The position numbers were made by a program, and so were the translations under genes. From Carettochelys insculpta (taxonomy: Eukaryota; Chordata; Testudines; Carettochelyidae): DNA of 64,000 bases. The number at the start of each line of letters is the position of its first letter. The stretch's first letter is position 1. Below, in pieces: positions 22,911 to 33,465 of this stretch. Under the pieces are notes generated by a model. The model worked only from the letters and a program-made list of their open reading frames with translations. It had not been told where the DNA came from and did no database searches. The DNA lies in contig NC_134137.1 in NCBI RefSeq assembly GCF_033958435.1, positions 256,912,501 through 256,976,500 of the forward strand, in the 5' to 3' direction.

Positions 22911-24469
22911 AGTGTCTTTAAAAACAGCTGGTTATAAACCCATTAAACTTTAACAAGGGAAAAGCAGGTGTGAGGTTTGTTTTAAAATCCGTATTAAGTG
23001 CTGCCCATGATAATTTCAGAACCTCTCCCTCCTAATTAAATACAAATAGTGGGTTTTTAAAAAGCTTAGTTTAGCTCACACTTTCCCATCCTCAGCATTA
23101 TAATAAGGGGAAAATTCTCTGCACTCTTCATAGACATAAAAGTATTGATTTCAAACAAACTTGTTTGTAGACAATAACTCTTAGTATTCCAGAATTAATA
23201 ACTCACCTCAGTCTATTTTTCTGCCTATAGCATGCATATAGTGTGTTTTAGCAAAACATAAAGCAAATGCTTCAGTACATAAAATCTATAATGCCTAGGA
23301 TATTTTTGTACTAATTGTTGTGTTCTTGATATACACACAAATTATAATATGAATATAAATATACATTTTTGAAAACGACCTTTTATAATTAACCTAGCTG
23401 AGATTTGTAATATAGTTAGAAATGTTTATAAGTATGCCTAGCAGTAATTTGGGATCTTCAAATTAACTTAATGAAACTTTTTCATTAACTACATATGTTG
23501 AAATCTCTTTACTTTCTCCTGCGGTGCAGTTATGTAAAAAGTGGAAGCTGCTTACCATGCACAACAACATTATACAATAGTTTAGAGCTGAAAGTAAACA
23601 GAAATACCATGTTCCCTTGAAGCTGCTGAAGTCACACAGGGCAGTAACAGTTCAAAATCTATGTCTCCTGGCCAACTTTCAGATCATTCTGTCCCATGGT
23701 CTCAGAGGGAAGCGCTGCTTAGTACTGCCCCTTATCCAACACTGTGACTAAATGACACAATTTTGCTGTAATTTAAGTAAAGTAGATTATAATTTCCCAG
23801 TTAGACAGATTGCTAGGGCTAACACTCCCATATAAACAAAACAAACACTGCCATAATGTATGATAGAATTTTATCAGGTCAAAAACAACATTGAGAAATT
23901 TAGGTCTTCCTCCATCTAAACTGCCAGAGTTTCTGTCATTAACATTTCAAGATGCTTTCCTCTCTTTCTCACATGCTGTCTCTGAAACAGTTTAGAAATA
24001 AGTCCACTTCTCCAAATCTCTATTTAAAGAGATTATATGCAGATCTCAGTGTGAACAGGAGCTGTCAGTCTTAGCTCTCAGTTTCCCCAGCAGGGGGTGA
24101 GTTCCAGAACAGTACTGAATTTAAATGGAGTTTTCATTTTGATATAAACAATAAAAATAGTGAAAAGCAGAGACAGACATTATATACACAGCTCTGAAAA
24201 TGTATTTGTCCCTTCACAGAGAACTATGCAGAAAGTTCTGCACCAAAGTGTTAATAAATAATAGATTATGAAGGAACTAGACAGAAAAGAGTCAAAAGAA
24301 AATAATTTGAAGAAAATTGGGAAAGAAGAGTTAATTGAAGGGCATTTGGGCCTGTTCTTTAGTACATATTTGTTGCTTTTCCATCTCCCTCCTGTGTCTT
24401 GCTCCACTGATCTGGATTAAACTATTGGAGAAATCTCCCCGGATTTCCATTTTTCACCATTCTCTCAGG
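22911..24469. other. No gene seen
   Basis: AT-rich, with no recognisable element or supported frame. Confidence 0.5.
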
Positions 24470-24745
24470 TGATCCTAGATACACAATTCCAGCCATGGCA
24501 TTGTATCACTGGAATCGACATATGTATGATTGACATATCTGGCCATCCTCACTGAGGGAGGTGGATGGGAGAAACTCACCCGTTGACCTCCCTTGCTCCT
24601 CAGAAGAATGAGGAGTACAGGAGTTCGACTTTTAATCCCTGATAGTTCTATTTCACATATCAGCACTAGGTGTACGAAATCAAACCCCGGAGGATAGACA
24701 CTTATTGGGTCAATCTCCTGGTAAGTGTAGCTGTATCCTCAGACC
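24470..24745 (-). repeat. Dispersed repeat R1, antisense copy
   Basis: Read in reverse this matches the repeat at 29328-29590: ctgaggatacagctacac as the head, then gaactcctgtactcctc, gggaggtcaac and gtgaggatggccagatat. The ends resemble other gtctac-type MITEs but inverted ends are weak. Limits are approximate. Confidence 0.55.
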
Positions 24746-24980
24746 ACTGCTGCAGCATTACCACTATACACTTGCTTGATCTTGTTCCTCACACATTCCT
24801 TTCTCCCAGATATGGGATTTCCAATTTTGAAGATTAAAATTTTGTTCATCCAGCCCCTTCATATTGCCAACCACTTACTCATATGAGTAGTCCTAATAAA
24901 GAAAATGGGTCTACTCATATGGGTAAGAACTCATCACATGTATCATCTATAAGAAATTTCTTAGAATAGTTGGCGTAAGA

Positions 24981-25607
24981 ACAGCAAGGTTGTTACATTT
25001 GCAAATTTAACATTTGTGAATTCAATTATTCATGGACACCAGCCTCCCCTGCGTGGTACTGGGAGAGGAGGATGTTGTGGGTCCTCTGAAGCCCCCTGTC
25101 AGCTGTCACTCCCCCCCGAAGCAGCTTGCATGAAGTGGCTTCCTAAGGAAAGGCCACCCCCATATGAGGCTCCTCCCGAGGACATGTAGCGGCCAAAGCA
25201 CAGGGCCCACACTGATTTCATTCCCTCTCCTCCAACAAACACTTCTGAATCCAGGGATTCAGCTGGGTGGATGTGTGCCATTGTGCTGCACATACCAGTG
25301 TTCCAAGGAAATATTGTATGGCCATTGGGGATGCTGCCCTTGCAAGCAAGCAGCAGGGTGTGGTGTGAGGTGGGCTCATGTACTGGGCCTGTGTCTCCAT
25401 CATTAAGAGCATGGCGGAGGTGTCCATTGGGGTAAAAGGTGTAACTCTTCAAGTGCTAGCAGCTCGCCATGCAGGTGGGACGTCCAGGGGCAGGGCTGCC
25501 TTCAACTTCCATCTCTGGGCCAAATGGGGGTAAAATGATATTTGCAAAATTCATTATTTACGAGGGTTCTTAACACTGAACCTTCACGAATGTCACGACC
25601 CAACTGT
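24981..25607. mobile_element. Putative non-autonomous DNA transposon, ~630 bp
   Basis: The left end acagcaaggttgttacattt and the reverse of the right end, acagttgggtcgtgacattc, form imperfect inverted repeats. Both run on into tgcaaat/ttgcaaa and gaattcaattattcatgg-like sequence. The interior is GC-rich and holds a 117-codon minus-strand frame (25452 down to 25099) with no recognisable domain. There is no transposase and no clear target duplication. Confidence 0.45.
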
Positions 25608-26047
25608 ATTCCCACTTTTTTATGCTTATCTGAATCCAGCCCAGACTCCAGAAACTGAGGTCAACCCAAAGGCTTGGTTGAACACATTCATTTTGCTCCA
25701 AGATAAAGATTTATTTTGAACTAAGAAAATGTTTAGTAAAGTCCTAAACACAAACATTAAGGGAAAATCCAGTGATGGTCTCAAAAATTGCTCTTAAATG
25801 AAAAATATGACAGCATCTATCATAGCCAGAAGTTACTTTTGTCATTATAAATTAAAGATCAGGGTCTCCTTGATATTAATGGGGGCAACCCCAATATGAA
25901 ATGTAACTAAGATTACTATTGGTAAACCATGGTGTTGCAGAGGAATAATGGAGTAAAATGTGAATGGTAGACACTCTATTACTGGTGATAATGCATGAGA
26001 CAAGCAGAACCCATCTTCACATTCAAATCCCAAACTGAATTTGCAAA
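25608..26047. other. No gene seen
   Basis: AT-rich spacer between the putative DNA transposon and the LTR. Confidence 0.45.
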
Positions 26048-26241
26048 GTTGGCGTAGTTGAGCGTCTCTACTGGAACAGTGCCCGGACGTCCAATCTGCT
26101 CCCTTTGATGTAAATCACTTTGGTCGTGCGTGTGTGCTCTCTTTGGACAGCAGTGTAGACTTCCGGTTAGCTGACACTGCAGACCTCTGAGGGCCCCTGA
26201 GAACCACAGATCAAGCGAGGTAAGAAAGCACTGGAGCCAGG

Positions 26242-26247
26242 TTTATT
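26242..26247 (-). terminator. Polyadenylation signal of the solo LTR
   Basis: AATAAA on the minus strand, 165 bp downstream of the TATA box, followed by a U5-like segment. Confidence 0.5.
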
Positions 26248-26406
26248 GTCATTGACATATGGTCCCCAACACCCTCATGAGTCTCCAGTATGACTCAACA
26301 GTTTACCTTGGTACACGCATACGCCGTGACAATGGACACAACAGAGTTGACGGCAAAGGGGCTCTGTTATCCCCTAGGTCACTCGACACAGCCGCATTAC
26401 ATACAC

Positions 26407-26413
26407 TTTTATA
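26407..26413 (-). promoter_or_regulatory. TATA box of the solo LTR
   Basis: TATAAAA on the minus strand, within an otherwise GC-moderate U3-like stretch. Confidence 0.5.
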
Positions 26414-27008
26414 CACAGGTATAAACAAGTTACGTATCCAGGTACAAACCCTTCATTGTAATACACTGACACCCCCTAATTTAACTAGATCTACCAATTA
26501 ACTTGGGGATAGTGGTGGTACCATCAAAACAAAACTATCAATCATACCGTCGTTATGACCTGTTCCTGAACTTGGGTTGGAATGTACCTGGTGCTAAGCT
26601 GTTATCTATGGGGAGGGTATGGGGAGTGCATAGTCCTAAGCAGGATTGTTTATGTGTATTGCTAAGTGACTGGTTCTGGGTGCTTTTAGGTGTTTTTATG
26701 TGCTTTTAGGCCCTGTGACTTATCAGCTCTGTCTCTTGCTGCATTCCTGTGGGCAGAATCTACCTAGCACAGTTTTTGCTTTAACCTGCTGTTGTTCAGG
26801 CTTGAGGCCCTTAGCTTTGCTGTATGTTAACAAAGCACTAACTGTTGTCCTTGGCCTTTAGCCTTACACCAAGCCCCTCATTACTACAGTTGGCGGTTAG
26901 AAAAAATATTCACTGTAAGCACAACAAATTTTCTCGAGCATCACTTGAACAAAAATGGAATTGTCATGGAATGCTGTTTTCATACACTTCCTTTTCAAAT
27001 TTAAACTA

Positions 27009-27226
27009 GTCAACCCCTGTACTTCTCAATATCACAAGAAGTAAGGGATGTCAACCTCCCACTGTAAGGATGGCCAGATAAGTTGCTTGTAGATAAGTCA
27101 ATCCTAGCTACGGAATTGCTGTAGCGAGAATTGCATATCTACAATTGACTTTAATGTCTTTAATGACTTTAATTTGGGCAACTTCAGCTCTTCCCCTTGG
27201 AAGTCTGACCAGTTGTACAGAGTAAC
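27009..27226 (+). repeat. Dispersed repeat R1, right-half copy
   Basis: Matches 29438-29655 along its whole length, with shared blocks tcaacccctgtact, atctacaattgactttaatg, gctcttcccc.ttggaagtctg and gttgtac.agtaa. The left half present at 29.3 kb is missing. Confidence 0.65.
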
Positions 27227-28580
27227 GGCGCTTCAGTTCGTTGTCTCTTTTTGCAAGACAGGAATACCGTCCATAAAAGGCACATAAATGTATCTATTAA
27301 AGGACTACCAGACATCTTATTATTAACATATGTTTGGATTTCAAGTGGTTATGTACTAGTGAATAGTATTTAGACCTTGGAAATAGTTATTATCACAGAA
27401 CTAGGAATGAACAGAACAAAAACAAGTTCAAAGTTCTAATGCTGAACACAAAGTTTGGCAGACATGAATTCCAAATCCTCCTACACATGCTCCAGACATG
27501 GCATTCCAAAAAACATTCTTGCTACGGACAGACTTCTGGAATACCTGATGTGAAATGATGATGCCAATAATACAATGCATGGACTCTGCAATGCAAATGC
27601 TTTCTCCAAAATCATGATGCCATCCAGCACATGATTGTAACTGATTTGAGTGCACACTGATTTCTACCTCCTGCTCAGCTCTGCACTGCACAGAACTCAC
27701 CCCTATAACTTTAACATTGTGGACAACTGTAAATCATATGAATATCAGTTGTAAAATCATAGTGAGGCCTGGAAGACAACAATGAAAGACTAATTTGTTT
27801 TTGGGAGGACTGTTCATGAAAGTGTAATAACCTGACTCTCCTCCTTTCTCTATAGCTATCCTCCTCCCTTTTCCTACTAACTTTCCCTGTTGTTTCTTCC
27901 TCTGGCCCATCAACTGCGGAGGCTCTGAGCTGTATTCTCATCCCATACAGGAAAGTAATCTCTTTCCCTTCTCTCAATTCTGTTGTCATCAGAGGAGCCC
28001 TCCATTTCAGAATAGTGGCATTCACTATCTTTTTGATCTGTGGCCTATTCAGCCAAGGCCCCAGGGATATACAGTGTTATCTTTGTGGTCTTTGGTATCT
28101 CTTTTGAACTTATGCAGTTTCAATTACTGGTGTTCCTTTGCAAAACTTTTCACTTCTGCACTTAGAACTGCAGAAGACACTTCCAGTTACCAGTGCACAC
28201 CTCTGTTGTACAGCATTCTCCTGTTTTTGAGTTCCTTATGGATACTCTCTCTCCCTGCCCAGCACCACTGTGGAGTAGTAAATGAGACCAGAGATGAGAC
28301 CAAATTATTCCTGTCTCAAATATTGTGAAGAAGATGCAATTCAGATCAAGTCATGTGAAATGACGCAGGTGAGAAGGGAAATACACTGTTATGACAAGAT
28401 TTGATGCAAGCAGAATTAACTGCATCACAGTTAGTTTTTGCATTCCTGTGTCTGACTGAATGTGAGACAAAGAATGTTTTCATCACCCGTATCTCAGGTG
28501 TACTTATATTGTAGCCCCCATTACTGCAGTATCTGAATGTCTCACAATCTTTGTTGTATTTATCTTCAACACCTCTCTGA
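27227..28580. other. No gene seen
   Basis: Unique-looking DNA; frames of 84-104 codons on both strands (27428-28328) show no family motif. Confidence 0.45.
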
Positions 28581-28925
28581 GGGTATGTGTACGCAGCTGA
28601 TACACACAAAATGAAATTTCAAATAACCCTCAGCTATTTTAAAAGACAGCATCTACACACAAAGAGCATCTTTCAAATAAAGCCATGGATGCACTATGGC
28701 TTATTTTGAGACAGGTACTATTCCCTATCTACTCAGCGCTTACTTTGAAATAGCTATTTCAAAATAGGTGCTATTGCTCATAGAATGAGGTTTGCCAATT
28801 TCACAATAAGCCAACCACTCTTTCAGAACTACTTCAAAATAGTGATTGCCTAGTATAGATGCTAGCATAGTTATTTCAAAATAAGGGCTGTTATTTCAAA
28901 ATAACTTTGCTGTGTAGACCTACCC
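28581..28925. mobile_element. Harbinger-type MITE with 3-bp TSD
   Basis: The left end gggtatgtgtacgcagc and right end gctgtgtagacctaccc are inverted. TGA lies on both sides (28578-28580 and 28926-28928), consistent with the 3-bp target duplications of PIF/Harbinger elements. The interior is rich in atttcaaaata/tattttgaaat, a TpA-shifted (CpG-decayed) form of the ttcgaaata motif. Confidence 0.7.
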
Positions 28926-29004
28926 TGAGATAATAGTATTTCCCTTCCAAGGAACCAATGAATAACTGAGACTAGGCACTTGAAGGTACAGTAAGGTACT
29001 TTAA

Positions 29005-29240
29005 GGATGCCACAATCATCTCGCTCTTCAAGAACAAGGGCAACAAAGCTGACCGTGTAAATTACTGGGGCATCTCCCTTCTCTGTACTGCTGGGAAGAT
29101 CTTGGCTCCAGTCATCCTCAACCATCTGATCGCCAGCATCTCAGAGGAGAACCTACCAGAGGCACAGTGTGGTTTTTCGCCCAGGCCACAGCACCATTGA
29201 CATGATCTTTGCTGCCTGTCAGGTCCAGGAAAAATGCAAA
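29005..29240 (+). pseudogene. Non-LTR retrotransposon reverse-transcriptase fragment
   Basis: Plus-strand translation gives an RT finger/palm segment: LFKNKGNKADRVNYWGISLL, then GKILAPVILNHL and, after one extra T near 29173-29177 restores the frame, QCGFRPGHSTIDMIF. The NYRGISLL and QCGFRPGRSTIDMIF motifs are typical of non-LTR reverse transcriptases. This is clearly not the CR1 seen elsewhere in the window, but I cannot name the LINE clade. About 80 residues survive, and an A-rich/T-rich junction follows at 29237-29262. Confidence 0.7.
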
Positions 29241-29327
29241 AAATTCTGTTTTTTTTTTAGATGTCATAGTCGGACATGACAGACTACCTACACCCTGTGT
29301 ACCCAAAGGTCTGATCCTGCAGGTTTT

Positions 29328-29655
29328 AGGATATGTCTATACCATGCAGAGGATCGACCAAGTGTGGCTTGATCTTCTGGGGTTCAATTTCATGTGCCTG
29401 GTAGGGACGCAGGAAATCGAACTACCTCGGATCAACAGTCAACCCCTGTACTCCTCAGTATCACGAGAAGGGAGGTCAACCTCCCTCCATGAGGACAGTT
29501 AGATAAGTCGATTGTAGATATGCAATTCTACCTACAACAATTGTGTAGCTAGAATTGACTTATCTACAATTGACTTTAATGTCTAGTGTAGGCCTTACTG
29601 AATTTGGGCACCTTCAGCTCTTCCCTTTGGAAGTCTGACATGTTGTACAAAGTAA
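29328..29655 (+). repeat. Dispersed repeat R1, fuller copy
   Basis: Begins ggatatgtctatacc and includes gatcttctggggttcaat, cccctgtactcctcagtatc, ggaggtcaacctccctcc and ctacaattgactttaatgtc, ending with taggcctta plus a shared downstream segment. The right two-thirds match 27009-27226; the left two-thirds match 24470-24745 in reverse. The tgtctata...agtgtaggc ends suggest a degenerate MITE, but the shared sequence continues about 75 bp beyond them at both 27 and 29 kb. Confidence 0.6.
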
Positions 29656-31902
29656 TGAAACAGCTTCCTTGAAACCAAGTATTGTTTATTTCTCAGACAC
29701 AGTAAGGATTAAAGAAGAAAGGATTTTAAAAGCACTCTAACTGCAACTCTGTCTTCTCTAAATGCTCTTCTCAGGAGACAGGGCCTGTTTTAATTCTGCT
29801 ACAGTTCTTTTGTTGTTCTGTTCATGGCCTTTACCCATTCAGGACTGAATCGGTTTTGTATGTATGCTGAAGAGAGAGGCAAAAATCCAAGCTAATAAGT
29901 GCTGGCATTTTCCCTTCGCAGCTCCTCCAGTGTTTCCTGAGAAGTGGATCTCTTGAGCCATAATTTACTTCTTGCATGTTTTCCCACACAGATTCCTGTT
30001 GAGTTTAACCAACAATCATAGCATAAATATACCAACACCCAGGCATTTAGACAGTATCCACAAATTACCACAGAGCAGCTCCAAATTCATTGCTAGCATC
30101 ATGCTGACTGGAAGCTTACTTTGGGGCATCAGCTGAGAAGAAATGTGCAAACATCGGACTTTCGTCTCATCTCACTCATACTAGTATGAATCAGGAGTAA
30201 CTCCTCTGCGGTTATAAGGCATAAAACTGTTGCAAATGAGAGGGCAATTAGAACTACCATCTTTACTGCTGAGTTTTCACTTTTTTTAATCATGAAGGAC
30301 TGGAATTTGATGCAGTTAAATAGTGGGAAGAAAGTTATTTTTGTTAGACTGCTTCGAAGTTTGGTAGAAGAGAGATTCCGGTAGCTCTAATATTATACTA
30401 AACTCTTTGTCTTAACAGAACCTCTTAATCTTTTGAGATTTGACACATTCTTAGTATTTGCTTAACTATGTTGTTTATCAATCTCAGCTACTGATCATGG
30501 TGATATATAAGTAATGTCAGTGTCCTACTGACTCCTAGAATCAACCAGCTCTTGTAGTAGGTTGAGGGTAATGATTTGAACTTTTAATCTAAGTTGATTT
30601 TCTGTTATTATAATGGCAAAATAGTTGAAAGGAAATGATAGAAGTAATTTAGATTCATTAAAACATATTTACACCAGATGAGGATCTATAAAAAGAGGCA
30701 CTATTTGGAGTAAATTATCCAAGATACCTGTTGGTATAAGAGAAATGGATAATTATACAGATCTATCCAGTGCCCAAGCTAATAATGATAATAAAAACTA
30801 ATAATCCAAAGGCCTGTAAAAGACAAGCCATGACCCCAAATATTAACTGAACCCTATTCTTGAAAGGATAGCCGTTTAAATGTAAAGGAAGATTATATTT
30901 CATGCACTATCTCATACACTATGTTATACAAAAACAGAGTGAGTAGAGCTGCGTATGAAAATCTGTATTTTCAAATCTAAGAAATTTGCATAAACTCAGG
31001 CTAGTTTTGTTCTATGTTGGCCCCAGTTTCAGGTGCAAAGAAACTGTAAATTCTAATAGAAAATCATAGAGTAGTGCTTGAATTCATGATAGAGCCATAT
31101 GAAACTGAAGATATGCCATAAGAAAACCAAGCAGCTCAGCTTCGCTCAAAAGTGGGCTTTCATAAATCTTTGTTTATCAGTCTTTCAGTCATTTGAAATA
31201 AACTGCTACATTTCCATTTTCTGAATATTGAATATTTTCCTACTGGATAGATACATTAACATGCATTTCTTAATGCTTCCTGGAAGATTATATCCATGTA
31301 CTAATTCCAGTGCATTCCCCTTTAGAATATTTTTGTATTCAGAAATGTATTGTAACCAGGAGAAAATATATTGAAATGCGAATGCATTAGTACAATCTTT
31401 ATATAACATCACTCATGCATATTATTATTAGCTTGTACACCTCTGTTTTGATTCAGTAGTAATTGTTTTATTTAAAGTATCTTGTTCATTGCATTATTTT
31501 GTTACTTTTATTTTTGTAGCAAAATTAATTAATAGTTATAAACAATATGGGCCTAGATTTACTTGAAAGGTTCATAAGCCTTTTACCAGCCCTGATGTGA
31601 ATTTTGTGTTGTAAAAGAAACCTAAACCTAAGCATGTGTAAACATTTCATATAGCTCCTGCAGATAAACAAGAACCCAGTTGGCTTTAGCTTTAGCTTTC
31701 TTAATCAGACTCTTACTTACACATTACAATTTCTTTTCCTGTAGGAAGCTCAGATTCTGTCAACCAGTGCCTTTTTTGTAAAAAAAACCCAGGTTTGACT
31801 CAGCCAGCTTCCCCCTATCTCTTGGCTAGGGCTGCAGAGGTGCCAGTACTCAGTACCAGCACAAAAAAAGCACTGCTCTCAACCATTTCTTTACCAAAAA
31901 AC
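29656..31902. other. No gene seen
   Basis: AT-rich stretch of 2.2 kb with no recognisable repeat, conserved frame or RNA gene. Confidence 0.5.
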
Positions 31903-31962
31903 CTAAATTCTGGCTCAAAAAAAGCGGTAAAGTAGCACTTTAAAGACTAACAAAATAAGTTA

Positions 31963-31999
31963 TCAGGTGAGCTTTCGTGGTACAGACCCACTTCTTCAG
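31963..31999 (-). ncRNA. Hammerhead-like motif, left arm of PLE-C
   Basis: On the minus strand, CTGAAGA (31993-31999) is followed by a short GT-rich hairpin, then GAAA (31973-31976) and the gctcacct segment that can form a two-pair stem III. This fits the CUGANGA-stemII-GAAA hammerhead core described in PLE terminal repeats. One extra A lies between the core and stem II. Confidence 0.4.
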
Positions 32000-32110
32000 A
32001 CCATAGCCATACCAGAACAGACTCAATATTTAAGGCATAGAGAACCAAACTAGTAATCAAGGTTGACAAATCAGAAAAAAAATAATCAAGGTGAGCAAAT
32101 CAGAGAGTAG

Positions 32111-32508
32111 AGGTGTGGGGGGGACTCATTGATGACATCTTTATGATTTGGACCCATGGTATAGAGACTCCAGAAGAATTCCACAGAGATTTTAACAATC
32201 TGCACCCCACCATCAACTTATGCCTCGATTACTCCATGACAGAGATACATTTCCTGAACACTACAGTACAAATCAAGGATGGCCTGATTGGTATCACAGT
32301 CTACTGGAAACCCACTGATCACTACACTTATTTACACGCTTCTAGCTTCCATCCTGCACACATAACTAGATCCATTGTTTACAGTCAAGTCCTTAGGTAC
32401 AATCACATTTGCTCTGATCCTACTGACAGAGACCAAAAACTACAAGATCTTTACCAAATATTCATAAACCTGAATTATCCACCAGGAGAAATAAAAAAAA
32501 CAAATTGA
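32111..32508 (+). pseudogene. PLE-C reverse-transcriptase C-terminal fragment
   Basis: The frame opens at LIDDIFMIWTHG, so the catalytic Asp pair of motif C (normally YIDD) is the first thing retained. It continues through the thumb region (EFHRDFNNLHPTINLCL, HFLNTTVQI, WKPTDHYTYLHASSFHP) to GEIKKTN and a stop. Motifs A and B are missing because of 5' truncation. The linker to the endonuclease lies in another frame. Confidence 0.8.
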
Positions 32509-32562
32509 CAGGGCCAGACGAATACCCAGAGACCAGCAACTCCAAGATAGGCCCAAAAAACC

Positions 32563-33057
32563 CAAGAACAGAACACCACTGGTCATTACCTACAGCCCCC
32601 AGCTCAAACCACTGCAAAGCATTATTAAAGACCTACAACCTATCCTTAATCAGGGTTCCACACTCCAGAAGCCTCTAGGTGACAGGCCTGTTCTCTCCTA
32701 CAGACAACCTCCCAATCTTATGAGGATTCTCACCAACAGCCACAGACTTTTCCTTGCAACAAAGCCTGCTGCCATCTCTGTCCACATATCTATCCTGGGG
32801 ATACCATCACTGGACCTAACAAGGTTATTCACAGAATCACAGGCACATTCTCATGTTTGTCAGTTAACATCATATATGCCATCATGTGCCAACAATGCCC
32901 AGATGCTTTGTATATTGGACAGACTTCAAACTCTCTCAGACAAAGAGTTAATGGGCATAAACCAGACACAAAAACACTCCTGATCCACAAACTGGTCAGG
33001 CAACATTTTAATGGAGTGAGCCATTTTGTTAATGACTTAAGAGTTTGCATTTGAATT
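32563..33057 (+). pseudogene. PLE-C GIY-YIG endonuclease remnant
   Basis: After frame changes, NRTPLVITYSPQL (from ~32565) leads to the endonuclease at 32857-33054, with NIIYAIMCQQCPDALYIGQT as the GIY and YIG strands. In this superfamily a conserved Glu is needed for metal binding. Where the copies at 35-39 kb read GEHF, this one reads RQHF, so the Glu is replaced by Gln. Frameshifts and this substitution make it non-functional. Confidence 0.75.
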
Positions 33058-33328
33058 TTCACACTACTTTGGAAAGAGAGGCTGCTGAACTCTCTTTTAT
33101 ATTCAAATTTGACACATTAATACGTGGGTTGAACCGGGATGCAAATTTTCTGGGTCATTATAGGGGCTTTTTTGCATACTTGGCTTAATCTAATTCTTGA
33201 CTCCCCCACCCCACCTCTTTACTCCTGATTTGCTCACCTTGATAATTTTTTTCTGATTTGTCAGCCTAGATTACTAGTTTTGGTTCTCTGTGCCTTAAAT
33301 ATTGAGTCTGTTCTAGTATGAGTATGGT

Positions 33329-33366
33329 CTGAAGAAGTGGGTCTGTCCCATGAAAGCTCACCTAAT
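33329..33366 (+). ncRNA. Hammerhead-like motif, right arm of PLE-C
   Basis: CTGAAGA at 33329-33335, stem II gtggg/cccat around tctgt, GAAA at 33352-33355, then gctcaccta. It is the inverted counterpart of the left-arm motif. Confidence 0.4.
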
Positions 33367-33465
33367 AAATTATTTTGTTAGCCTTTAAAGTGCTACTTTA
33401 ATGTTTTTTTGTTTTGATAGTATATAGACTAGCACGGCTTTCTCTCTGTTACTAAATTCTGACTC

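Larger units (their letters stand above)
26055..26888 (-). mobile_element. Probable solo endogenous-retrovirus LTR
   Basis: Read on the minus strand the ~834-bp block starts TGTAGTAATGAGG near 26888. It has a TATA box (TATAAAA, 26407-26413) about 480 bp in and a polyadenylation signal (AATAAA, 26242-26247) 165 bp further on, in the order and spacing of U3, R and U5 of a retroviral LTR. A 7-bp repeat, gttggcg, flanks it at 26048-26054 and 26889-26895; it may be a target duplication, though the 3' end would then lack the usual CA. No gag, pol or env sequence lies next to it, so it is best read as a solo LTR left by recombination. Gammaretrovirus-like by appearance only. Confidence 0.6.
31917..33451 (+). 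mobile_element. Penelope-like element, inverted-end copy (PLE-C)
   Basis: A 14-bp target duplication (ctaaattctggctc at 31903-31916, ctaaattctgactc at 33452-33465, one mismatch) brackets the copy. The left ~195 bp (31917-32110) is an inverted copy of the element's own 3' terminal region (about 33220-33410). The body then runs plus-strand: an RT C-terminal part beginning at the second residue of YIDD, a GIY-YIG region, and the 3' terminal repeat ending tagactagcacggctttctc. Only the right end carries the outermost ~37 bp. The element is 5'-truncated at the RT active site and frameshifted. Confidence 0.85.

Noticed and set aside
25099..25452. 117-codon minus-strand frame
   Set aside because: Lies in the interior of a probable non-autonomous transposon and shows no recognisable domain.
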